A stretch of DNA of 64,000 bases from Streptomyces avicenniae (GCF_000719135.1 NZ_JOEK01000002.1:248001-312000), one strand, 5' to 3'; counted from the first letter of the stretch, positions 26,725 to 36,409 are shown. Translations and numbers: made by a program. The notes: generated by a model not told the origin, from the letters alone.

Positions 26725-28941
26725 GTGCGTGCGCATATGCCGATCGCCGGGCCGGGCGGGACCCCGGGAGCCGCTGCCACGGACCCCCCGTCCACCAGCG
26801 CGTTCGCCCTCCCCGAGCGCCTCGCCGCCAAGGCCGACCCGGCGCTCGTCGCCGCCGACGAGGCGCACTTCGCGGCCGTCGCACGGAGCCTGCGCGAGGC
26901 CGTCGCCGAGCTGTCGGGCCAGCTCGACGCGGCGCGCCTGGCGCCCGGCGGCGTCGGCCGGGCGGCGATGGACCGCGACACGGAGGTCCACCGGCTGACG
27001 GGCCGCCTGCGCGCCCTGCGGCGCTTCGGGCTCGACCTGTGCCTCGGCCGGGTCGTCCACGCCGACGACCCCGAGCCGGTGTACATCGGGCGCCTCGGCC
27101 TCACCGACAGCACGGGCCGCCGCCTGCTGCTCGACTGGCGCACGCCCGCCGCAGAACCGTTCTTCGCCGCGACCCACGCCCACCCGCAAGGGCTGCTCAG
27201 CCGCCGCCGCTACCGCTGGACCGGCGGCCGGATCGCCGACTACTGGGACGAGGTCTTCACCGAGGAAGGGCTCGAAGGGCACGCCGCGCTCGACGACCAG
27301 TCCGCGTTCCTCGCCAGCCTGGGCGGCAGCCGTTCCGACCGGATGCGCGACGTCCTCGCCACCCTCCAGGCCGACCAGGACGCGATCATCCGCGCCGGGT
27401 CGCGCGGCGCCCTCGTCGTGGACGGGGGGCCGGGCACGGGCAAGACCGTCGTGGCGCTGCACCGCTCCGCCTACCTCCTGTACTCCGACCCGCGCCTGCG
27501 GCGGCGGCGCGGGGAGGTGCTGTTCGTCGGCCCGCACGAGCCGTACCTCGCCTACGTCGCCGACGTCCTGCCCAGCCTCGGCGAGGAGGGCGTGCGGACC
27601 TGCACGCTGCGGGACCTGGTCCCCGAGGGGGCCACGGCGGCGCCGGAGGCCGACCCGGAGGTGGCGCGCCTCAAGGCGTCGGCCGAGTTGGTGAAGGCCG
27701 TCGAGCGGGCCGTCCGGGTGTACGAGGAGCCGCCCACGAAGGGGATGACGGTCTCCACCGAGTGGGCCGACATGTGGCTCGGCGCGGACGACTGGGCCGA
27801 GGCGTTCGACGCGCCGGGGCCGAGCACGCCGCACAACGAGGCGCGCGAGCTGATCTGGGACGCGCTGGCCGAGATCCTCCTGGACAAGTACGGCGCGGGG
27901 GACGACGAGGACGTGACGCCCGACGCGTTCCGCCGGGCGCTGACGCGGGACGAGGACCTGGTGACGGCCCTCCATCGCGCGTGGCCGCTGCTCGACCCGG
28001 CCGACCTCGTCGGGGACCTGTGGACGGTGCCCGCCTATCTGCGGCTGTGCGCCCCCCGGCTCGGGCCCGACGACGTCCGCGCGCTCCAGCGGGAGGACGC
28101 GCGGGCGTGGACGGTCTCCGACCTGCCGCTGCTCGACGCGGCGCGGCAGCGGCTCGGCGACCCGGCGGCCGACCGGCGCAGACGTCGCCGCGAGGCGTCC
28201 GCGGCGGCCGAACGCGCGCGCATGGCCGACGTCATCGACCACATCGTCCACGCGGACGCGGACGGCGAGGGCGCCGTGACCATGCTGCGGGGCGCCGACC
28301 TCCAGGACAGCCTGGTGGACGAGGCCGCGCTGCCGGGCGCCGACCGCGAGCCCCTGTCCGGGCCGTTCGCGCACATCGTGGTGGACGAGGCGCAGGAACT
28401 GACCGACGCGGAGTGGCAGATGCTGCTGCGGCGCTGCCCGTCCCGGAGCCTCACCGTCGTCGGCGACCGCGCGCAGGCGCGCGGCGGGTTCGCGGAGAGC
28501 TGGCGGGAACGGCTGACGAGGGTGGGGCTCGACCAGGTCACCGTCACCTCGCTCGGCATCAACTACCGCACGCCGAAGGAGGTGATGGCGGAGGCCGAGA
28601 CCGTCATCCGGGCCGCGCTGCCGGACGCCAACGTGCCGGTCTCCGTGCGCGGCACGGGCGTCCCCGTCACGCACGGGCCGGTCGCGGACCGGGACGCGCT
28701 CCTCGACGCCTGGCTCGCCGCGCACGCGGAGGGGATCGCCTGCGTCATCGGCGACCCCACGTACCGGGCCGCGTCGCCCCGCGTGCGGTCGCTGACTCCG
28801 GCGCTGGCGAAGGGACTTGAGTTCGACCTGGTCGTCGTGGTGGACCCGGACGCCTTCGGCGACGGCGTGGCGGGAGCGGTGGACCGCTATGTCGCGATGA
28901 CGCGTGCCACGCAGCGGCTCGCCGTCCTCACGAGCCCCTGA
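26725..28941 (+). CDS. helR: RNA polymerase recycling motor ATPase HelR (rifamycin resistance)
   Basis: 738-residue SF1 helicase-like protein of the HelD/HelR group, which lacks helicase use and instead pries RNA polymerase off DNA or displaces rifamycins from it. Seen: N-terminal coiled region (DEAHFAAVARSLREAVAELSGQLDAARL), an IGRLGL...DWRTPAAEPFF HelD segment, P-loop VDGGPGTGKTVVALHR (about residues 233-248), the DEAQELT Walker B, and TSLGINYRTPKEV of the second helicase domain. Assigned HelR rather than HelD because of length and the RAE in front. GTG 26725 has GGGAG 9 nt upstream. The stop runs 14 bp into the convergent membrane-protein gene. Confidence 0.88.
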   Translation: MRAHMPIAGPGGTPGAAATDPPSTSAFALPERLAAKADPALVAADEAHFAAVARSLREAVAELSGQLDAARLAPGGVGRAAMDRDTEVHRLTGRLRALRRFGLDLCLGRVVHADDPEPVYIGRLGLTDSTGRRLLLDWRTPAAEPFFAATHAHPQGLLSRRRYRWTGGRIADYWDEVFTEEGLEGHAALDDQSAFLASLGGSRSDRMRDVLATLQADQDAIIRAGSRGALVVDGGPGTGKTVVALHRSAYLLYSDPRLRRRRGEVLFVGPHEPYLAYVADVLPSLGEEGVRTCTLRDLVPEGATAAPEADPEVARLKASAELVKAVERAVRVYEEPPTKGMTVSTEWADMWLGADDWAEAFDAPGPSTPHNEARELIWDALAEILLDKYGAGDDEDVTPDAFRRALTRDEDLVTALHRAWPLLDPADLVGDLWTVPAYLRLCAPRLGPDDVRALQREDARAWTVSDLPLLDAARQRLGDPAADRRRRRREASAAAERARMADVIDHIVHADADGEGAVTMLRGADLQDSLVDEAALPGADREPLSGPFAHIVVDEAQELTDAEWQMLLRRCPSRSLTVVGDRAQARGGFAESWRERLTRVGLDQVTVTSLGINYRTPKEVMAEAETVIRAALPDANVPVSVRGTGVPVTHGPVADRDALLDAWLAAHAEGIACVIGDPTYRAASPRVRSLTPALAKGLEFDLVVVVDPDAFGDGVAGAVDRYVAMTRATQRLAVLTSP

Positions 28942-29680
28942 CGGGGGCCGGGCGCCGCCACCGGTGGAGCAGCCGGGCGGCGCACACCGCGAGCGCCACG
29001 GCGGCCGGGGGCACGGTCCACCACGGGAGGCCGGTGAGCAGGGCGGCGATCCCGACGGCGAAGGGACCGGCCGCCACGACGCCGAGCATCAGGTTGCCGT
29101 ACGGCCGCCAGGTGAACGGCCGGTGGTCGAGGGGCCTGGCCAGCCGGACCGCGCCGAACCCGAGCAGCAGGGCCGCGAGGAGGGCGGCGCCCGTGCCCGC
29201 GGCGGCCGTCATCTGGGGCTCGTCGCGCGGTTCGTCCGACGTGCTCTGCCGGGCGTCGTCCCTGCTGAGCGCCATGACACGGCCGCGCCAGACGGTGCCG
29301 GTGACCTGCTCGCCCGGCCGGAGCCGGTCCAGGACGGGCCCTTGGTCGCCGAACCTGACGGTGCCGTTCCAGAAGTCCGTCCCGTCGAGGGTCGCGTCGA
29401 GGCCCCTGGGCTCGGTGTCCGTGTCCCGGACGGTGAACGTCACGGTCCGCAGGCAGTCCTCCCACCCGCCGGTCGCCGCCGGGCCGGGGCACGGCTCGGC
29501 GGCCCCGTAGTCCCGGTAGCGGTCCATGGTGGAGGGGAGCCAGTCGGTGAACGTCATGTGGCCGAGCCAGGCAGGGAACAGCGACAGCGCGATCAGCGCG
29601 ACGCCCACCAGCCGCGCCCTGACGGGTGAGCGCCGCGTGGCGGGGGGCTCGTGCGTCGTGCCCGTGGTCGTGTCCTTCAC
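28928..29680 (-). CDS. Hypothetical membrane protein
   Basis: Not recognised. 250 residues: helix 1 at about 22-42 (RLVGVALIALSLFPAWLGHM), an external domain of about 120 residues with two Cys (CPGPAATGGWEDC) that could form a disulfide, then three helices at about 162-182, 195-215 and 215-235. The external part speaks of a tolerance for an OB- or beta-rich fold (VTFTVRD, GEQVTGTVWRG). GTG 29680 has GGGGGCGAC upstream. Convergent with helR, ends overlapping by 14 bp, no terminator between them. Confidence 0.65.
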   Translation of the reverse strand: MKDTTTGTTHEPPATRRSPVRARLVGVALIALSLFPAWLGHMTFTDWLPSTMDRYRDYGAAEPCPGPAATGGWEDCLRTVTFTVRDTDTEPRGLDATLDGTDFWNGTVRFGDQGPVLDRLRPGEQVTGTVWRGRVMALSRDDARQSTSDEPRDEPQMTAAAGTGAALLAALLLGFGAVRLARPLDHRPFTWRPYGNLMLGVVAAGPFAVGIAALLTGLPWWTVPPAAVALAVCAARLLHRWRRPAPVRGS

Positions 29681-29798
29681 CGTCGCCCCCGCCTCTCCCC
29701 CGTCGCGTGCCGCCCTCAGCCTCTCCTGTCCGGAAGGCGGTCGGCCACCGGGGCTGTCGGCACGTCCTGGCCGCCTCTCCTTTCCGGCTTCCGGCAAC

Positions 29799-30452
29799 TC
29801 ACGGGGCCGTGGTCGCGGCGTGGGCCTTCCGCAACAGGTCCGCGAGCACGTCCGCGGTCTGGGCGCCCGAGGCGGTCCAGCGCCCTGCGACGACGAAGGA
29901 GGGCACCGCGGAGACGCCGAACCGCGTGGCCCGCTCCTCGTCGGCCCGCACGGCGTCGGCGTACGCATCGCCCGCCAGGACGGCGCGTACGGGGTCCGCT
30001 TCGAGCCCGGCCTCCCCGGCGAGGGCGAGCAGCGTGGGGTGGTCGGACAGCGAGGCGCCCTCCTTGGTGTACGCGACCATCAGCCGCTCCTGGAGCCGCC
30101 CGGCGAGGCCAAGGCTCTCGGCGTGGTGCACGAGGCGGTGCGCGTCGAAGGTGTTGGACGGGCGCGCCAGGGCCAGGTCGTAGTCCAGCCCCTCGTCGGC
30201 GGCCTGGGCGCTCACCCCGGCGAGCAGCCGCGCGGCCTGCCGGGGCGGGATGCCCTGGCGCCGGAGCATCCGCTCGGGGATGGTCTCGTCGGTGACGCGC
30301 GGGGCGGCCGGGTCGAGTTCGAAGCTGCGCCACCGCACCCGTACGGCCTCCCGCAGCCCCGACAGGTCGAGCGCCTTCTCGAAGCGGCGCTTCCCGATGA
30401 AGCACCAGGGGCAGACGACGTCGGTCCAGATCTCCACGCTGATCTCGTTCAT
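29799..30452 (-). CDS. DsbA-family oxidoreductase (FrnE-like)
   Basis: 217 residues. DSBA-like thioredoxin fold with CxxC active site in DVVCPWCFIGKRR (about residues 13-16 of the motif), the family's FELDP segment and cis-Pro loop GVSAVPSFVV. FrnE-type proteins are cytoplasmic disulfide isomerases or 2-hydroxychromene-carboxylate isomerase-like. No signal peptide. The minus-strand TAGGGT (complement of 30460-30465) lies 7 nt before ATG 30452 and no Shine-Dalgarno exists, so the gene is leaderless. No functional link to neighbours is visible. Confidence 0.9.
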   Translation of the reverse strand: MNEISVEIWTDVVCPWCFIGKRRFEKALDLSGLREAVRVRWRSFELDPAAPRVTDETIPERMLRRQGIPPRQAARLLAGVSAQAADEGLDYDLALARPSNTFDAHRLVHHAESLGLAGRLQERLMVAYTKEGASLSDHPTLLALAGEAGLEADPVRAVLAGDAYADAVRADEERATRFGVSAVPSFVVAGRWTASGAQTADVLADLLRKAHAATTAP

Positions 30453-30611
30453 GGCCGGGACCCTAGAGGCCGTGGCTTTCTCCTGGTAAGCACCCACCTG
30501 CGGGTAAGCCCCGGCCCCACGGGTACGCGCGCAGGCCGGACGGCCGGGCGGCGCGGCGGACATGACGCGTGTCACAGCCCGCGCGCGCCCGGCGGCGTCG
30601 GCCGCCCGCCG

Positions 30612-33353
30612 TCAGCCGAGCGCCTTGCTCAGCCGTGCGGCCTCCAGGGTGATCCGGCTGCCGCCGCCCCGGGCCGCTATCTCCGCGACGACGCGGGACA
30701 GGTCGTCGCCCGACGCGCCGTCGCGTGGGGCGCAGCGGGTGGCGAGGGCGAGCAGTTCCGGCAGGCCGGAGTGCCGGGAGCCGTGGGCCGGGGGCTCGGT
30801 CAGCAGCAGGGGCAGGGCGGCGGCCAGGGCCCCCCAGACGGCGGCGCGCGCCCCGGCGTCCGCGGCCTCGGCCAGCCCCGTGGCGAGCCTGCTGCCCTTG
30901 ACGGCGCCCCGGTGCGCGGCCTCGGCGGCGAGGCGTCCGAGGAGCGGCGGGTCGATGCGGCCCTGGGCGGCCAGGCTGAGGAGGGCTTCGGCGGCGGCCG
31001 TGCGGTCCTCGGCGTGCCGGGCGGCCAGGCCGTGGGCCACGGCGAGGTGGACGGCGGGTCCTGCGTGCCCGCGGCAGGTGGCCAGCACGGGGAGGACCGC
31101 GCCGAACGCCCATTCGTCGCTGTCGGCCAGGCTGGCGAGCGGGGCCTGTATCCGGGTGGCGAGGAGTTCGGCGTGCTGCGGGGCGACCCAGGGCCACAGC
31201 GCGTGCTTGTCCGGCCAGAAGACCTCGTCGATGAGATGGTCGGGACCGGCCGAGGCGAGCAGCCGCGAGAAGCACGCGTCGAGCGGCAGCGGGACGGCGG
31301 TGGCGGCCAGGCGCACCTGGAGCCGCCGGGACGCGCGCCAGAGGGCCCAGCCCTGGCGCTTGTCCGCCGTGGTGCGGATCGTGGTGACGGCCGTCGCCGT
31401 CACGGGGGCCCGGTCCCGCAGCCAGCGGGCGGTGTCCTTCGCGGCGGCGCCCCCGACGCGATCGGCGGCGGCTGCCCACCGTTCGGCGTCGGCGGGGTCG
31501 TCGGGCACGGTGAGCCGCAGCAGGGCCTGGCCGAGGTCCGCAGGGCCGGGCTCGGTGGCGTGCGCCTCGTGCGCGCGCAGCCGGTCCAGCAGGTCGGCGG
31601 GGTCGAGGGTGCCGTCGCCGCTGCTCGGTGTCGCGAGCAGGCAGGGCCAGGCCCGTTCGCCTGGCTCGGCCACGTTCCGCGCGATCTCGTCGAGGCGGGC
31701 GGCGAGCACGTCGCCGTACGGCGAGTGGCTGCGGGGCGCGTCGGTGCCCGCCCTCGCCAACAGCGCCCGGGGGCCGGTGTCCCCGGCAGCCGCGGCGACG
31801 ACGGCGGCGACGTCGCTGCCCGAGATGTCGCCCCGGCCGCGCCAGCCCGCGAAGGCGCGCGTCTGCGTGAGGGGCGCGGCGGCGGCCCGCAGCGCGGCGG
31901 GGTCGCGGTGCGCGAGGTGGACGACGGCGGCCAGGGCGCGTTCGAACGCCGTGGCGTCGCCCCGGCCGGTGAGCAGCACGGCCAGTTCCTCGACGAGTTC
32001 AGCCGTGGTCCCCGGGGGTGCGGGGAACGGCGGGACGACGTGGGCGGGCAGCGGGTCCGGCTCCTCGTCCGGCCCTGCCTCCGCGGGCTCCTGCGGCAGG
32101 CCGAGCAACTGGGCCGCGCGCGCCCGCAGTTCCGGGTCGCCGAGGGTGGCGGCGGCGTCGCGCAGTTCGTCGGGCGCCGTGCCGCCGGTCCGCTTGAGCA
32201 GCCGTTCGGCGAGGCGCCAGGCACGGGTCGTCAGCAGGGTGTCGTCCAGCGCGAGCGCCCCGGCCAGCGAGCGCAGGACGGCGGGGACGGCGTCCTGGCG
32301 GGCCGCGGCGCTGTTCAGCAGCTGGAGGTGCGCCTTGTGGAGCTTCTTCTCGGTGCGGAAGAAGACGGCGTCGCTGGCCTCCGTGAGCTGTTCGGGCGTC
32401 AGCAGGCCCGCGGCGTCCAGCCGGAGCAGGGCGGCGTGGGCGTGCGAGGCGACGACGGAGGGGGTGTCGGACAGGAGCCGCAGCAGGTCGGGGGCGCGCG
32501 CGGCGTCCTCGGCCGGGGTCGGGGCCAGGGCGTCGAGGAGGTCGAGGGCGAAGCCGGTGTCGGCGGGACGCCCGCCGCGCAGGAGCCGTGACGTGCCGAG
32601 CGCGAGGAGCGTCGGGCGGTCGAGCGTGCCGTCGGCGGCGAAGGTGGCGAGGCTGCCGGTCCACGAGTCCTCGGGCCGTTCCGACCCCCAGGGGGACCGC
32701 AGGGCGGTGCCCAGCTCTTCCACCTCGAACAGGCGCGGCAGGAGGACGGGGAGGAACGCGTCGGCCCGCAGCACCCCGCGCAGGTCACCGGCGAGCGGCA
32801 GCGCGGCCCTGATGTCCTCCGGCGCGTCGAGCGCCCGGCGCCCGCCGTGCTCGGCGAGGAGACGGCGGCTGCGGACCCAGGCGCTGACGAACCCGTCGGT
32901 GGTCGGCACGGGCGCGCCCGAGGAGCGGACCAGGAGTTCGGCGACGATGCCTTCCTGGTCCTCCCAGCGGTCGGGGCGGCGCTCGGCGAGCCGCGCGGCG
33001 ACGTCGGCCTGCCAGGCGGGGTCGCGGCGCGCCAGGACGGTGAGGAGGGCGCGCAGCCCCCGGGGGTGCCAGCGCTGGAGTTCCCTGGCGCCGAGCCAGC
33101 GGGCCGCCTCGGCGGGGGAGGTGAACGCACCGGCGGCGGCGACCACCAGCCCGTTGCGTGCATGGGTGTGCTCCCGGTCCCACGGCCGGAAGCTGCGCAG
33201 GCTCGGGCGCAGTGCGCGGGCGGCCTCGGCGGCTGCCTTCCTGCCCGCCGCGTCGAGCGGGGCGAGGAGACCGGCGAGTTCGCCGACCCGTCCGGCGGCG
33301 ATGGCGTCGCGTATCCGGCTCGTCGTCGCGGCGGCGTCTGCTGGGCTGGTCAC
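30612..33353 (-). CDS. DUF6493 family protein
   Basis: 913-residue, mostly helical, repeat-like protein without membrane helices or a recognisable catalytic motif. Repeated Leu/Ala-rich helical hairpins (for example LRPSLRSFRPWDR near the start) suggest a HEAT/ARM-like scaffold. Assigned to DUF6493 from pattern and partner, not by search. GTG 33353 overlaps the stop of the SWIM gene by 4 bp (GTGA) and has AAGGA upstream. In other actinobacteria SWIM and such scaffold genes sit with MoxR/VWA chaperone genes, which are absent here. Confidence 0.7.
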   Translation of the reverse strand: MTSPADAAATTSRIRDAIAAGRVGELAGLLAPLDAAGRKAAAEAARALRPSLRSFRPWDREHTHARNGLVVAAAGAFTSPAEAARWLGARELQRWHPRGLRALLTVLARRDPAWQADVAARLAERRPDRWEDQEGIVAELLVRSSGAPVPTTDGFVSAWVRSRRLLAEHGGRRALDAPEDIRAALPLAGDLRGVLRADAFLPVLLPRLFEVEELGTALRSPWGSERPEDSWTGSLATFAADGTLDRPTLLALGTSRLLRGGRPADTGFALDLLDALAPTPAEDAARAPDLLRLLSDTPSVVASHAHAALLRLDAAGLLTPEQLTEASDAVFFRTEKKLHKAHLQLLNSAAARQDAVPAVLRSLAGALALDDTLLTTRAWRLAERLLKRTGGTAPDELRDAAATLGDPELRARAAQLLGLPQEPAEAGPDEEPDPLPAHVVPPFPAPPGTTAELVEELAVLLTGRGDATAFERALAAVVHLAHRDPAALRAAAAPLTQTRAFAGWRGRGDISGSDVAAVVAAAAGDTGPRALLARAGTDAPRSHSPYGDVLAARLDEIARNVAEPGERAWPCLLATPSSGDGTLDPADLLDRLRAHEAHATEPGPADLGQALLRLTVPDDPADAERWAAAADRVGGAAAKDTARWLRDRAPVTATAVTTIRTTADKRQGWALWRASRRLQVRLAATAVPLPLDACFSRLLASAGPDHLIDEVFWPDKHALWPWVAPQHAELLATRIQAPLASLADSDEWAFGAVLPVLATCRGHAGPAVHLAVAHGLAARHAEDRTAAAEALLSLAAQGRIDPPLLGRLAAEAAHRGAVKGSRLATGLAEAADAGARAAVWGALAAALPLLLTEPPAHGSRHSGLPELLALATRCAPRDGASGDDLSRVVAEIAARGGGSRITLEAARLSKALG

Positions 33354-34753
33354 GGTGTTCGTTCCTTCTGGCCTGACGGGGTGGCGAGGGGCTGGGCGCC
33401 GCGCGCGTGGAGCCGGACGGCGAGGGCGTGGCTGCACGGCCCGCGACCGCCCCGGTAGGTGGCCCACCAGCGGCAGGTGCAGCTGAGCCGGTCGCCCGCC
33501 GTACGGACGAGGTGCAGGTCGCCCTTCGAGCCGCGCACGAGCGCCGTGCCGCCCGGCTGCGGGGTCACGGCGCCCTCGGCGAGCAGGGCGCGGGCGGCGC
33601 GCAGCCGGGGGTTGTGCCGCTCGACGCCGTGGGCGCTGTAGGGCAGTTCGCGGTGGAAGTAGGCGGCCTCGGCCGTGTCGTAGCCGATGCGCCCCGCCGT
33701 GCCGAGGCGGGTGAGCGCGGCGGAGACGCGTGCGGTGTCGAGGCCGGACTGTTCGGCGAGCGAGGCGATGTCCACGCGGGGTTCCCAGGCCAGCAGGACG
33801 GACAGCAGGTCGGCGTCCTCGGCCGTGCCGTCGGCCGTCAGCGCGTCGAGCACGGCGCCCTCGCCGGAGAAGCCGCGGTCGGTCTCGGGGGAGAGCATCA
33901 GCGTCAGCCGCATGCCGGGCAGCGCCAGCTCCCACGCGGAGGCGACGGGCCCGGGCGCGGAGGGGCCCGTGGGCGGGCCGTAGACGCGCAGCGCGGTGGC
34001 GTACCGCAGGACGCGCTGGAGCGCGGCGAGGCGGTGCGGGCCCGGGAGGCAGACGGCGCCGGGGACGGCCTTGCTGGTGGCCCGCAGGCCGCCCCGGGCG
34101 GGGACGAACCAGCGCGGCGGCGCAGGACCGGCCGCACGCGGCAGTCCGCGCAGGAAGCGCACCGCCTCGGCGGCGGACAGTTCGGCGCGCAGGTCGAATC
34201 CGGAGGCGATGACCTGGGTCTCCGCGAAGCCGCGCAGCCACCGGTCGGGCAGGGGCACCTTCTTCTCCAGCACCGGGCCGTCCAGCGTGGTGACGGCCAA
34301 CTCGTCGGGCCCGACCCGCAGGTGGAGCGGGTCCGCGGCGCCCGTGCGCGCCAGCGCCTCGCGCAGCGGTCCGTTGACGTCCACGTTGGTCGTGCCGTGG
34401 CCGACGTCGGCGCCGTCGAGCCCGGCGCGCAGCACGTCGAGGCGGGCGTGGACACCCCCGCAGCCGGAGAAGGACTCGAAGCGCAGCCGGTCGCCGTTGC
34501 CGGTGACCACCGGGTCGAGCAGGGCGGGGGCTCGCGGGTTCCGGTACCGGGCGGCGGCGACGTCCGCGACGGCCAGCAGGCCCGCGGCGGCCGTGCGCGG
34601 GCTCGTCAGGAAGCCGCTGAAGAAGGACGGGTGGGCCCGCGCGCCGCCCGGGGTCGCCCCGCCGGACGTCTCCAGCGCGAGACGTCCGCCGCCCGGTGCG
34701 TCGTGCAGCGCGGAGGGCCGCAGATAGGCGAATGCCTGTTCGGCTTGCGTCAT
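33350..34753 (-). CDS. SWIM zinc-finger protein
   Basis: 467 residues. The C-terminal SWIM motif CxCx(n)CxH is LSCTCRWWATYRGGRGPCSHALAV (zinc-binding, protein or DNA contacts). The N-terminal region has no recognised domain, and a helix-turn-helix-like segment (IASLAEQSGLDTARVSAALTRLG) lies at about 325-350. Leaderless layout: TACTGT 7 nt before ATG 34753 on the minus strand. First gene of a two-gene operon with the DUF6493 scaffold, coupled by a GTGA overlap. Function unknown; likely works with the scaffold protein. Confidence 0.8.
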   Translation of the reverse strand: MTQAEQAFAYLRPSALHDAPGGGRLALETSGGATPGGARAHPSFFSGFLTSPRTAAAGLLAVADVAAARYRNPRAPALLDPVVTGNGDRLRFESFSGCGGVHARLDVLRAGLDGADVGHGTTNVDVNGPLREALARTGAADPLHLRVGPDELAVTTLDGPVLEKKVPLPDRWLRGFAETQVIASGFDLRAELSAAEAVRFLRGLPRAAGPAPPRWFVPARGGLRATSKAVPGAVCLPGPHRLAALQRVLRYATALRVYGPPTGPSAPGPVASAWELALPGMRLTLMLSPETDRGFSGEGAVLDALTADGTAEDADLLSVLLAWEPRVDIASLAEQSGLDTARVSAALTRLGTAGRIGYDTAEAAYFHRELPYSAHGVERHNPRLRAARALLAEGAVTPQPGGTALVRGSKGDLHLVRTAGDRLSCTCRWWATYRGGRGPCSHALAVRLHARGAQPLATPSGQKERTP

Positions 34754-34892
34754 ACGCAGGACAGTACGGCCCACCACTGACAGCCGGGGGCGACGGCGTG
34801 TCAGACCCCGGGTTCCAAGATCATCCCGCCGTACGCTGGGGCGGCGCCCGGCCCCCTCTGGGGGCGCACCGCACCACGAACCCGGAGGCGAC

Positions 34893-36377
34893 ATGCGCCC
34901 CATCCCGCTCGTGTCCCGCGTCCTCGCCCGCCCACCGCTGGCGGGCAGCTACGCCGCCGCCGTGGCCCTGGTGCTGCTCGCGCTCTGCCCGTTCCTCGTG
35001 CTGACGACGGCGACGTCCCTGATGGCGCCCGCGCTGCTCCACGACCTGCACGCGACCCCGTTCGAACTCCAGCTGGCCGTCGGGCTGTCCAACGCGGGCT
35101 ACGCCTTCGGGGCGGTGGCCGCCGCCGACCTCATCCAGCGGGTGCCGAGGCGGCACGTCTACTTCGTGTGCGAGGCGGGCTTCGTCCTGGCGGCGGTGGT
35201 GGCGCTCAGCGCCCAGGGGATCGCCCAGTTCAGCACCGCGCTCATCCTCCTCGGCCTGTTCACGGGGCTGCTGCTGGTCGTCGCGCTGCCTCCGCTGATC
35301 ACGCGGCAGAACCTGGACGAGCTGCCCACGACGGCCGCCGTCGTCTCGGTCGGCCTGTTCGGCATGGTGACCCTGGGGCCGCTGGTCGGCGGGCTCATCG
35401 GTGACACGGGCAACTGGCGGCTGCTGTTCACCGTCATCGCGCTCCTGGCCGCCGCCGGTCTCGTCATCGGGTTCCTCAGCTTCGCGCACAACCCGCCGCT
35501 CTCGCCGGGCGCGGGCTTCGACTGGCTCGCCATCCCGCCCGCGCTCGCCGTCACCGCCCTGCCGTTCTTCGGCGTCTCCTGGCTGACCCGCTCGACCTTC
35601 GGCAGCCTCGTGTTCCTGCTGCCCGTCATCGTGGGCGTGGCGATCGGCGTGGTCCTCGTGGCCGGGCAGTACCGGGCGAAGAACCCGCTGATGCCCGTCA
35701 AGCCCATCAGCAACACGCTGCCGGTGGCCGGGATCGCGGGCGCCATGCTGGCAGGGGCCGCGTTCACGACGCTGATCGAGCTGAGCGAGTCCTTCCTGCT
35801 GGAGGGGCCGCGCTACACCCCCGTCAAGGTCGGCTCGCTGCTCACGCCCCAGCTCCTCGGGGTGCTGATCGGCGCGCTCATCTTCCGGCGCGTGCTGTTC
35901 ACCCGCTGGACGCCGCTGCTGGCGCTCTCAGGACTCCTCAGCATCGGGGTGGCGGCGCTCGTCCTGCTGACGCTCACCGAGTCCAACGCCTCCGTCATCG
36001 TCCCCGTCGCCGCGCTGTTCCTGGGCTACGGCGCGGGGGCCGGTGTGACGCCCGGGCTGTTCCTGGCCGGTCTCTCGGTGCCTGCGGTGGCGATCGGCTC
36101 GATCTTCGCGCTGGTCGAACTGCTGCGCTCCGAGGCGGCGTTCCTCATCGGCCCGGTGCTGCTCCACTTCGCCGAGGACAAGGGCATCGCCGACAGCGGC
36201 TACCACGTCACGGTCGCCATCGTGCTGGCGATCACCGTGGGCGGTGCGCTGCTCCTCGTCGGGCTCTACGCCATCAGCGGCGCCCGGCCGCGCCGCCCCG
36301 ACATGCGCGCGTGGATGGGCGGCAAGAGCGCCGCCTACCACTCCCCGCCGCTGGCCGCCCGGTTCCGTAAATCCTGA
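34893..36377 (+). CDS. MFS transporter (DHA2-like, 14 helices)
   Basis: 494 residues, all hydrophobic with about 14 predicted transmembrane helices. Seen: first helix LAGSYAAAVALVLLALCPFLVLTTATSL, motif-A-like LSNAGYAFGAVAAADLIQRVPRR, and the motif-C-like VTLGPLVGGLIGDTGNWRLLF, typical of drug:H+ antiporters. Substrate unknown; efflux of toxic compounds is the family norm. CGGAGG 5 nt before ATG 34893. Alone on its strand between two unrelated genes. Confidence 0.88.
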   Translation: MRPIPLVSRVLARPPLAGSYAAAVALVLLALCPFLVLTTATSLMAPALLHDLHATPFELQLAVGLSNAGYAFGAVAAADLIQRVPRRHVYFVCEAGFVLAAVVALSAQGIAQFSTALILLGLFTGLLLVVALPPLITRQNLDELPTTAAVVSVGLFGMVTLGPLVGGLIGDTGNWRLLFTVIALLAAAGLVIGFLSFAHNPPLSPGAGFDWLAIPPALAVTALPFFGVSWLTRSTFGSLVFLLPVIVGVAIGVVLVAGQYRAKNPLMPVKPISNTLPVAGIAGAMLAGAAFTTLIELSESFLLEGPRYTPVKVGSLLTPQLLGVLIGALIFRRVLFTRWTPLLALSGLLSIGVAALVLLTLTESNASVIVPVAALFLGYGAGAGVTPGLFLAGLSVPAVAIGSIFALVELLRSEAAFLIGPVLLHFAEDKGIADSGYHVTVAIVLAITVGGALLLVGLYAISGARPRRPDMRAWMGGKSAAYHSPPLAARFRKS

Positions 36378-36409
36378 CCGGCGCGGCGCGCGTCTGCCAG
36401 GATCGGCGG

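Noticed and set aside
29526..33486. Two very long plus-strand frames (over 970 codons) opposite the DUF6493 and DsbA genes
   Set aside because: Low-complexity Arg/Gly/Ala composition typical of antisense frames; the minus-strand genes have coherent domains, starts and overlaps.
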